Of a stretch of DNA of 5,882 nucleotides, positions 1 to 5,166 are shown in pieces (position 1 is the first letter of the stretch; each line of letters opens with the position of its first letter). Made by a program: the position numbers and the translations under genes. The DNA is from Negativicutes bacterium (lineage in GTDB: Bacteria > Bacillota > Negativicutes > SKW292): the NCBI GenBank assembly GCA_026416215.1, contig JAOAFP010000092.1:1-5882 (forward strand), written 5' to 3'. The notes beneath the pieces were generated by a model. The model did no database searches and was not told the origin of the DNA. It saw only the letters and a program-made list of their open reading frames with translations.

Positions 1-34
1 GTCTCGTGGGCTCGGAGATGTGTATAAGAGACAG
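1..34. other. Nextera transposon adapter (sequencing artefact)
   Basis: The first 34 bases match the Illumina Nextera read-2 transposase adapter exactly as I know it. Bases 16-34 are the 19-bp Tn5 mosaic end, AGATGTGTATAAGAGACAG. This is library-preparation sequence left on a contig end and does not belong to the organism. It has a direct annotation effect: the symporter frame reads on through it without a stop, so a naive gene call would add about eleven false residues. Genomic sequence begins at about base 35. Confidence 0.97.
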
Positions 35-1029
35 TAGTACTGGTGAATCACTGCCGCCGCCTGTCCCAGCACCGACTGATCGGGGAAGGATGCCTGGATA
101 ATCAGCAGGCCCAGCAGCGCCGCCCCCATCATCAGCGGCCAGCGCATGACCATCGACCAGCCGCTGGTCATGGCCAGAAGGCCGCTTTCCCGCTCGTCAC
201 GGGCGGCAAAATAGCGGTTGTCGCCGGTGACACCCATGCTTTGAAAAATTGTCTTCGTCAGGAAAAACAGGACGATCAGGGTCAGGTAGTCGTACTGCTC
301 GTAACCTTTGGGAAATTTTTCCTGCCAGGCCGGGATGGTGGCGGTCCAGTCGGTCTGGCCGGTAACCTGCAGGGCCAGCGCGGCGACGTCAACTCCGGCA
401 ATCTTGCTTACAGCCAGCCAGACGATGAAAATTACCCCGACTAGGATACAGACAGACTGGAACACGTCGGTGACCACCACTCCGTAGAAGCCGGACTGCA
501 CCAGGTAGATGCAGGTGACGGCTACCATAATCGCGGCGCAGACGATCGGGGTGTAGGGCAAAAACATCGACAAAAACAGCCCCACGCCCTTGATCGCGTA
601 AGCCAGCATTCCCACCGTGCCGACAATGGCAGCCAGCACCGCGCTCAGCCGGGCGAACGTACCGCCGAATCCGTCTCCGAAGCGGAAGATCATCCATTCG
701 GCGTTGGTCATCAGCCGGGAACGGCGCTGCCATTTGCCGATATACACCATGAGAAAGACCAGAACCAGGCAGGCCCCGCCGCGAAACTCCAGCAACAGGC
801 CCTTGGGGCCCATGACAAACAGCAGCGAGGTGACCAGCATCGTGCCGGTGAGGTCGAGCCAGGAGGCCATGCCGGAAATTCCCAGGGCCCACCAGGGAAG
901 GCTGCGTCCGGCCAGGAAGTAGTCATCAAGGCTGCGCGAAGCCCGGGCCCGCAGGTAAAAGCCGATGATCAGCAAAATGACGAGGTAGGCGAGAATGACG
1001 GCGTAGTCAAACCAGTTCATGTAACCCAT
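35..1029 (-). CDS. Sodium:solute symporter (SSS family), 3' end missing
   Basis: Multi-pass inner-membrane protein expected to couple sodium entry to uptake of a small solute; the substrate cannot be read from the sequence. The start is ATG at 1029, five bases after a clear GGAGGT; a second in-frame ATG (1020) sits too far from it. The product begins MGYMNWFDYAVILAYLVILL, with a first membrane helix at about residues 7-26. The SSS hallmark YFLAGRSLPWW follows at 37-47. Further helices lie near 48-72, 84-98, 124-141, 156-178, 187-206 and 248-263. The loop GDNRYFAARDERES (269-282) matches the conserved charged loop seen in SSS proteins. Only 331 residues are present, against about 450-600 for the family, so the last helices, including part of the sodium site, are missing where the contig meets the adapter. 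It is divergent from the chemoreceptor gene. The family call is firm. A sugar, amino acid or carboxylate substrate is equally possible. Confidence 0.9.
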
Positions 1030-1034
1030 GGGCC

Positions 1035-1040
1035 ACCTCC
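1035..1040 (-). promoter_or_regulatory. Ribosome binding site of the symporter gene
   Basis: On the minus strand this reads GGAGGT, a near-perfect Shine-Dalgarno sequence five bases before the ATG at 1029. It decides between that start and the in-frame ATG at 1020, which would be 14 bases away. Confidence 0.85.
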
Positions 1041-1098
1041 AGGCGATTTTTGATCGGGACAGATCCGGTCGGGCATGCTGTAAATCCGGGGCGTTACA

Positions 1099-1127
1099 AT
1101 TATAACACGAAGGGCTGCTTGCCCCAA
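1099..1127 (-). promoter_or_regulatory. Extended -10 promoter for the symporter gene
   Basis: On the minus strand a perfect TATAAT (1099-1104) is preceded directly by TGT (1105-1107), giving the extended -10 form TGnTATAAT. A weak -35 match, TTGGGG (1122-1127), lies 17 bases upstream. An extended -10 can make up for a poor -35. Transcription would start near 1092 and leave a leader of about 60 bases before the ATG. The -10 lies within an imperfect palindrome, GTTACAATTATAAC (1093-1106), with one mismatched pair. The short inverted repeat GGGC/GCCC (1112-1124) falls in the spacer. Either could bind a regulator. The -10 is seen directly; use by the housekeeping sigma factor is inference. Confidence 0.65.
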
Positions 1128-1169
1128 ATATCAATCTGGCGTTACTGGGCATGTCGTCCGTTGGTATGG

Positions 1170-1191
1170 CGGACTGTCCGTCTGGCAGACG
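1170..1191. repeat. Two overlapping perfect palindromes, possible operator
   Basis: CGGAC-T-GTCCG (1170-1180) and CGTCTG-G-CAGACG (1179-1191) are perfect inverted repeats around single central bases, and they share two bases. They lie in the divergent intergenic region. The second overlaps a possible -35 for the rightward genes (CTGGCA, 1182-1187; candidate -10 TTTTAT at 1204-1209, 16-base spacing). Such sites often bind dimeric regulators, but no known operator consensus is recognised, and short palindromes do arise by chance in GC-rich DNA. Confidence 0.35.
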
Positions 1192-1209
1192 TGAACGGCA
1201 GGATTTTAT
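1182..1209 (+). promoter_or_regulatory. Weak candidate promoter for the chemoreceptor gene
   Basis: CTGGCA (1182-1187) and TTTTAT (1204-1209), spaced by 16 bases, each match four of six positions of the sigma-70/sigma-A consensus. This is the best pair I found between the divergent promoter and the gene, but it is not strong. No sigma-28 (flagellar) promoter is apparent. Confidence 0.2.
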
Positions 1210-1247
1210 GCATGGGCGTAGAAAGACGGTGCCGTACGGGTGGTGTG

Positions 1248-1262
1248 CCCGGCTTTGCCGGG
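1248..1262 (+). other. Leader hairpin ahead of the chemoreceptor gene
   Basis: CCCGGC-TTT-GCCGGG forms a perfect six-pair GC stem with a three-base loop, about 60 bases before the start codon. No T run follows, so it is not an intrinsic terminator. It could affect mRNA stability or be chance in GC-rich DNA. No known riboswitch consensus was recognised around it. Confidence 0.4.
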
Positions 1263-1324
1263 TGGCGGGGTAATACTTGGGATGGGGCGATGATTTGATC
1301 TAAATGCTAAATGGGGGATTTGAT

Positions 1325-2163
1325 ATGCATGAAAAGCTTCAGAAGCTGGTTGATGTAGCTGAGATCATCCGTGAGCTGATGCCGGCTGACGCGATGGTCG
1401 GGGTAACCGATACCGAGAAATTTCTCCGTTACGTGCCGGGACGCAAGCTGTGCTTCCCGCCCGACGTGGTCAAAGCTCTCAATGAGCAGAGGTTTCCCCT
1501 GCCGGAGGGAGACGTTATAACCAGGGCTGTGCGCAGCGGCAAACGGGTGGTGGATAAAGTTTCGGCCAACGTGTTCGGAGTGGAATTCAAAGCCGTGGGA
1601 TTACCGATTTTTGACGAGAACGGAAGACTGATTGGCGGTCTGGGTGTGGGCATCTCCCTGGAGACCGAGGTCAAACTGGTCGAGATGTCCAACGGACTGA
1701 GCGAAACCAGCGGCCAGATGCTTAACGCGATTAACGAGATGGCTGGTTCGGCCCAGGATATTGCCGCGGTGTTCAGTGAGGTGGTCAAGTCGTCGCGGTA
1801 TGTGGCTGAGGCCATCGGGAAGACCGATGATATTCTTCGGTTTGTCAGCGAAGTGTCGAGTAGTGCTAACTTGCTGGGCTTAAACGCATCGATTGAAGCG
1901 GCCAGGGCGGGCGAACACGGCCGGGGGTTTTCGGTGGTGGCGGCGGAAATCAGGAAAATGGCTGATAACAGCGAGCAGGCGGTGAAGGAGATCAAAGATA
2001 TATTAGTACAAATTCGTACTGAAACCCAGGCCATGCTGAAAAAATCGGTGATTCGCAGGCCGGTGTCGAGAGACAGGCTGCCACCACCCAGCAGCTGGCA
2101 GCCGGTATGCAGACGATAACGGAAGAGGCCAGACGCTTGCTGGACATAGCCAGCAAAATATGA
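1325..2163 (+). CDS. Soluble methyl-accepting chemotaxis-type protein, frameshifted
   Basis: Cytoplasmic chemoreceptor-like transducer expected to act through CheA/CheW. No membrane helix or signal peptide is present. Residues 1-115 form a small sensor-like domain; its end (FGVEFKAVGLPIFDENGRLIG, about 84-104, then GLGVG) resembles PAS/Cache-type folds. Residues 118-279 are a short MCP signalling hairpin. The highly conserved tip and return arm are plain: NLLGLNASIEAARAGEHGR (182-200), followed by GFSVVAAEIRKMA. ATG 1325 is preferred because GGGGGA lies six bases upstream; ATG 1304 is in frame but has no good ribosome site. As sequenced, the frame breaks at an A run (2039-2044): after K240 it reads 24 unrelated residues to a stop at 2117-2119. 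One more A restores a proper MCP end (IGDSQAGVERQAATTQQLAA, then ending LLDIASKI) to the TGA at 2161-2163, giving 279 residues. The family is certain; whether this copy is functional is unclear. Confidence 0.85.
2039..2044 (+). other. A6 run, site of one-base deletion
   Basis: Six A bases encode K239-K240 of the chemoreceptor. Seven are needed to continue into the conserved C-terminal arm, which is open in the -1 frame from 2044 to 2163. The cause could be a real mutation, an assembly or sequencing error, or slippage. A -1 slip of the second AAA codon would also restore the frame, but no canonical slippery heptamer is formed in the reading frame. Confidence 0.8.
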
Positions 2164-2212
2164 CCACGGATATTGTGTACACCGCGGTAAAACAGCTGTG
2201 GGGGTGGAGGAA

Positions 2213-3334
2213 ATGACAGGAAAACACTTTCTCGGGATAACGGCCGTGATGATAATTTTTCTTGCGCTGGTATCGCCAGCCATAGCTGCCGACGGAGCGG
2301 CGGCCGGAGTTAACGCCGGGCGGGCGGCGATGGCCATCGACGCGATGAACGACAACTGGTATTCGCCGGTTTTACGGCAGTGGCTGGAAGCTGACGGCAG
2401 CCAGGCGCTGAGCGCGTGGCATTCGTTCAATATGCTCGAGCAGCTGATCGATTATACGGTGCTGACCGGCGACAACCAGTATATCCCCCTGATTCACGCT
2501 GTTGCCGGTAACCTGCAGCTGAGTGCCCAGGGAGTGATCAATGGAAACGATGACTGCGAATGGCAGGCAATAGCCTTTCTCAAGTACTACGAACTGATTA
2601 ACCCCGATCCGGTTTATCTTTTCTGTGTGCAGGAGATTTTTAAAGAACTATCCCATCACTTCTGGGATGACAGCCTCAGGGGCGGGGTGTACTGGGATCA
2701 CGACAAGACCTACAAAAACGCCATTACCAACGAACTGTTCCTGGTAATGGCAACCAGGCTGTACATGCTGACCGGCGACCAGCAATACTGGCAGTGGGCA
2801 TTGAGGGAGTGGCAGTGGTTTGAGCAGTCGGGCATGATCAACGATCAGTGGCTGGTAAACGACGGCCTTGACAATACCACCGGCAAAAACAACGGTCAGA
2901 CCACCTGGACTTACAACCAAGGGGTGATTTTGGGCGGGCTGGCCAATATGTACGTCATAACCAAAGACCGCCGCTACCTGGAGGTGGCCAACAAAATCGC
3001 CACGGCCGCCATCGCCCGGCTCAGCCGGAACGGAATTCTGGCCGAGCCGGGAACGATCGATGATTCCCGCAAACAATTCAAGGGAATCTTCGTCCGTTAC
3101 CTGGCCCGGCTGGCGGCGGTCCAGCCCGACAGCGGGGAGGCGGCGCAATACCGGAAATTTATCGAAAACAACGCCGAAGCGGTCTGGAGCGGACGCGGCG
3201 GCGACAGTCTGTTCAGCTACTACTGGCACGCCCCCGACAGTGAATACGACGCGGTCCGGCAATCCTCGGCTGTCGATCTGTTCAACGCTGCTTTAGCGGT
3301 GGAACTTCTGACCGGCAAAGGCGACGGCCGGTGA
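2213..3334 (+). CDS. Secreted GH76 glycoside hydrolase (alpha-1,6-mannanase family)
   Basis: Predicted exported enzyme of 373 residues. GH76 enzymes cut alpha-1,6-linked mannose backbones, as in yeast mannan. Residues 1-25 are a signal peptide (MTGKH, a hydrophobic core, then SPAIA before ADG), giving a mature protein of about 348 residues with one catalytic domain. GH76 marks visible: the adjacent aspartate pair in NGNDDCEW (D113, D114; nucleophile and acid/base by family analogy), TYKNAITNELFL (166-177), WTYNQGVILGGL (232-243) and QFKGIFVRYLARL (288-300). No lipobox, cell-wall anchor or carbohydrate-binding module is seen. ATG 2213 gives the cleanest signal peptide, but the start is debatable: GGAGG ends only two bases before it, while GGGGG (2200-2204) lies at eight. 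GTG 2198 is in frame but would add two acidic residues. It begins 49 bases after the restored chemoreceptor end, so co-transcription is likely. A strong terminator follows. The exact substrate is not shown by the sequence. Confidence 0.88.
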   Translation: MTGKHFLGITAVMIIFLALVSPAIAADGAAAGVNAGRAAMAIDAMNDNWYSPVLRQWLEADGSQALSAWHSFNMLEQLIDYTVLTGDNQYIPLIHAVAGNLQLSAQGVINGNDDCEWQAIAFLKYYELINPDPVYLFCVQEIFKELSHHFWDDSLRGGVYWDHDKTYKNAITNELFLVMATRLYMLTGDQQYWQWALREWQWFEQSGMINDQWLVNDGLDNTTGKNNGQTTWTYNQGVILGGLANMYVITKDRRYLEVANKIATAAIARLSRNGILAEPGTIDDSRKQFKGIFVRYLARLAAVQPDSGEAAQYRKFIENNAEAVWSGRGGDSLFSYYWHAPDSEYDAVRQSSAVDLFNAALAVELLTGKGDGR

Positions 3335-3350
3335 GGCCGGCCGGCGGCGG

Positions 3351-3365
3351 GGGTCAGGATGACCC
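3351..3365 (+). other. Small hairpin after the GH76 gene
   Basis: GGGTCA-GGA-TGACCC is a perfect six-pair stem with a three-base loop, between the GH76 stop codon and the main terminator. No T run follows. It may help protect the mRNA 3' end or simply reflect GC-rich spacer sequence. Confidence 0.4.
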
Positions 3366-3389
3366 GATCCGGCCGCGGCAATAAGGGAC

Positions 3390-3426
3390 GGAGCTGTATT
3401 TCCGCCGGAGATGCAGCTCCATTTTT
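3390..3426 (+). terminator. Intrinsic terminator of the chemoreceptor-GH76 unit
   Basis: GGAGCTGTATTTCC (3390-3403) pairs over all 14 positions with GGAGATGCAGCTCC (3407-3420), two pairs being G-U in the plus-strand RNA, around a three-base loop. The sequence ATTTTT follows directly. On the minus strand the two G-U pairs become A-C mismatches and no U run follows, so it should act only for rightward transcripts. It lies 55 bases after the GH76 stop codon. Confidence 0.92.
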
Positions 3427-3518
3427 GTCTGGGCATCTGGTTACCGGTTCGGGTGTCCCGGCCTGCCGGTTGTGCCCTGCACCCCTTCTGTTTTGTTCCA
3501 GCGTCGGCCTAAGCCGGT
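3427..3518. other. Spacer between converging units, no clear leftward terminator
   Basis: This stretch separates the rightward terminator from the end of the leftward ABC operon. It holds only short GC-rich inverted repeats (for example CCGGC-CT-GCCGG at 3458-3469, and CGGC/GCCG close to the permease stop). None is followed by a T run on the minus strand. No coding potential was recognised. The leftward operon may end by Rho or run into the antisense of the GH76 gene. Confidence 0.5.
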
Positions 3519-4232
3519 TTAGGGGGCGGCCTCCAGCAGCTTGTCGGCGATTAGCGCCAGGAGGACGATCGGGGTCGTGCCTGATATCAGGAGTACGGTG
3601 TCGAAGGTTTTGATGCCAGCAAATACCGCCGTGCCCAGCCCGCCGGCCCCCACCACAGAGGCCAGGGTGGCAGCGGAAATGTTGCTGACCAGCATGACCC
3701 GGAGGCCGGATTTGTAGGTGGGCCAGGCGGCGGGGATGATGATCTTCAGCCAGATCTGCCGGCCGGTCAGTCCCAGGGCCTGGCCGGTTTCCAGCAACGA
3801 GGCCGGCACGCTGTTGATGGCGGCCCGGCAACTGTTGGCCACCGGCACCATACTCCAGAGGGTGAGGGCGATTATGGCCGGCAGCTTGCCGTAGCCGGTT
3901 ACCGGCAACGTCAGCGACAGTATAATTATGCTCGGTATGCCGGACAGGGCGGCGGCGGCCGAAGACAGGGTGGTGGTGCGGGAGGTGCGGTTGGCCAGGG
4001 CGATGAGCGTGCCGATAACGGTGGCCAGGGCGGCTGAGGCAGCGACCACCGCCAAATGTTGACCGGTGAGGACGAGCAGGCTTTTGCCGTCGGACAGGCC
4101 GGACAGGCCGGGGGAGGTGCCAAGCAGGCGGTAGCACAGGCCTTGCCACTGCCCGGGGAAAGCGAGCAGCCAGCCGAGAACAACCGCGTATACGCCGGCG
4201 GCGGCCAGCTGGCGGCTGCTACCGCTGTTCAT
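3519..4232 (-). CDS. Osmoprotectant-type ABC importer permease, OpuB/YehW-like
   Basis: Inner-membrane permease, 237 residues from ATG 4232, of the glycine betaine/carnitine/choline importer family. Membrane segments lie near 10-27, 55-79, 88-110, 117-140, 178-205 and 212-232. The ATPase-docking EAA-type loop is ETGQALGLTGRQIWLKIIIP (148-167), with the conserved glycine G154 and ending in proline. ASVVGAGGLGTAVFAGI (191-207) is the usual family stretch after it. Length and layout match E. coli YehW (about 243 residues) from memory. GTG 4256 is in frame, but no ribosome site precedes it. ATG 4232 gives a more usual N-terminus and a 14-base overlap with the ATPase gene, so translational coupling is likely; its own Shine-Dalgarno is weak. 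It is the last gene of the operon and the second permease, so the importer probably uses two different membrane subunits. The substrate class is by family, and the exact solute is unknown. Confidence 0.88.
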   Translation of the reverse strand: MNSGSSRQLAAAGVYAVVLGWLLAFPGQWQGLCYRLLGTSPGLSGLSDGKSLLVLTGQHLAVVAASAALATVIGTLIALANRTSRTTTLSSAAAALSGIPSIIILSLTLPVTGYGKLPAIIALTLWSMVPVANSCRAAINSVPASLLETGQALGLTGRQIWLKIIIPAAWPTYKSGLRVMLVSNISAATLASVVGAGGLGTAVFAGIKTFDTVLLISGTTPIVLLALIADKLLEAAP

Positions 4233-5166
4233 GGTCCAGCCATTCGAGAATGGCACCGAAGTTAATGATCCGGCAATCGGCGCCGCATTTTACCGTCAGG
4301 GCAGGCCGGCGCAGGCGGATGAGCAGTGACAGGGCGTCGTGAAGGGTGGCGGGCCGATCGTGCAGATCGGGCTGACCGTCGGCGGCCGGCGGCAACCGGT
4401 GCCAGATGGCGGCCAGCGGTACGCGGGCCAGCAGATCGATGGCCGCCTGCGGGCCGAAGAACCCGGCAGCCAGAGCGTCCAGGCCGCCGGATACGACCTC
4501 CCTGCAGCCGCCGCGGGCAATTATCCGTCCGTTCCGCATAACTACCAGCTGGTCGGCCAGTCGCACCGCTTCCTCGCTGTCGTGGGTGACAAACAGCACC
4601 GTTTTTTTCAGCCGATGCTGCAGACGGCGAAACTGGTCCTGCAACTGCGGGCGCAACTGGGGATCGATAGCGCCGAACGGCTCGTCCATAAGCAAAACCG
4701 GCGGGTCGTTGATGAGGGCCCGGGCCACCCCTACCCGCTGGGCCTCTCCGCCCGACAGCTGCCTGGGGTAACGGCGGGCAAACCGGTCAGAGTCCAGTTC
4801 GACCATTTCCAGCACCTCCCGGATGCGGTCGGACGAGGCCGGCCGGGCGGGGCAGGGGTTGAGCCCGGCCACCAGCTGCAAATTTTGTTTTACCGTCAGG
4901 TGGGGGAAAAGGTCGACGCTCTGTATGGCGTAGCCGATGCGGCGGCGTAAGGATACCGGGTCCACCGACGCGACATCTTGCCCGTCAATGGTTATCCGGC
5001 CGGACGACAAACTTACCATGCGGTTTACCGACCGGAGGAGGGTGGTCTTGCCGCAGCCGGAGGGGCCGACGATCACCGTAAGGCTGCCGGAGGGGACGGC
5101 GAGGTTAAGGTCAGACAGGATTGTCTGCCGGCCTATATTCACACTGACGCATTCGAAGTTAATCAC
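4219..5166 (-). CDS. Osmoprotectant-type ABC importer ATPase, OpuCA/YehX-like
   Basis: Cytoplasmic ATP-binding subunit, 315 residues, that powers the importer with the two flanking permeases. Motifs in order: Walker A GPSGCGKT (34-41), Q-loop Q82 in YAIQSVDLFPH, signature LSGGEAQR (137-144), Walker B VLLMDEP (157-163) with catalytic E162, D-loop IDP (167-169), and switch histidine H195. All key residues are present. YAIQSVDLFPHLTV is typical of the OpuCA/YehX group. After about residue 225 there is a tail of some 90 residues. Its end (TLHDALSLLIRLRRPALTV, then CRIINFGAILEWL) looks like one degenerate CBS repeat where OpuA-type ATPases have a pair; CBS domains sense ionic strength or nucleotides in this family. 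The start is GTG at 5166: AGGTGA lies six bases upstream, and the GTG overlaps the previous stop as GTGA. The stop overlaps the next permease gene by 14 bases. Confidence 0.93.
   Translation of the reverse strand: MINFECVSVNIGRQTILSDLNLAVPSGSLTVIVGPSGCGKTTLLRSVNRMVSLSSGRITIDGQDVASVDPVSLRRRIGYAIQSVDLFPHLTVKQNLQLVAGLNPCPARPASSDRIREVLEMVELDSDRFARRYPRQLSGGEAQRVGVARALINDPPVLLMDEPFGAIDPQLRPQLQDQFRRLQHRLKKTVLFVTHDSEEAVRLADQLVVMRNGRIIARGGCREVVSGGLDALAAGFFGPQAAIDLLARVPLAAIWHRLPPAADGQPDLHDRPATLHDALSLLIRLRRPALTVKCGADCRIINFGAILEWLDHEQR

Noticed and set aside
16..34. Tn5 mosaic end as evidence of a natural transposon
   Set aside because: It sits inside a full 34-base Nextera adapter at the contig edge, which is a library artefact.
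43..444. 133-codon plus-strand open frame near the left end
   Set aside because: It is antisense to the symporter, which reads continuously through this region with family motifs.
1050..1298. 82-codon plus-strand open frame in the divergent intergenic region
   Set aside because: It has no convincing ribosome site and no recognisable motif, and it runs through the promoter and palindromes. Its composition reads like translated non-coding DNA.
1195..1300. Possible c-di-GMP (GEMM) riboswitch, suggested by GGTGGCGGGGTAATAC before a chemotaxis-type gene
   Set aside because: Only a loose match to one end of the motif is present. The conserved core segments (GGGCAAACC-like and GACGCAAAGCC-like) are missing.
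2039..2044. Programmed -1 frameshifting in the chemoreceptor as the main explanation
   Set aside because: The A run is short, no X-XXY-YYZ heptamer fits the reading frame, and no clear stimulatory structure was identified. A simple indel is more likely, so this is kept only as a minor alternative.
1429..2430. Long (333-codon) open frame on the minus strand
   Set aside because: It is antisense to the chemoreceptor and GH76 genes, crosses their boundary, and resembles no protein family. Both plus-strand genes have clear motifs, so this is a GC-driven shadow.
4339..4950. 203-codon plus-strand open frame opposite the ABC ATPase
   Set aside because: It is a mirror of the ATPase gene, whose motifs are all intact on the minus strand.
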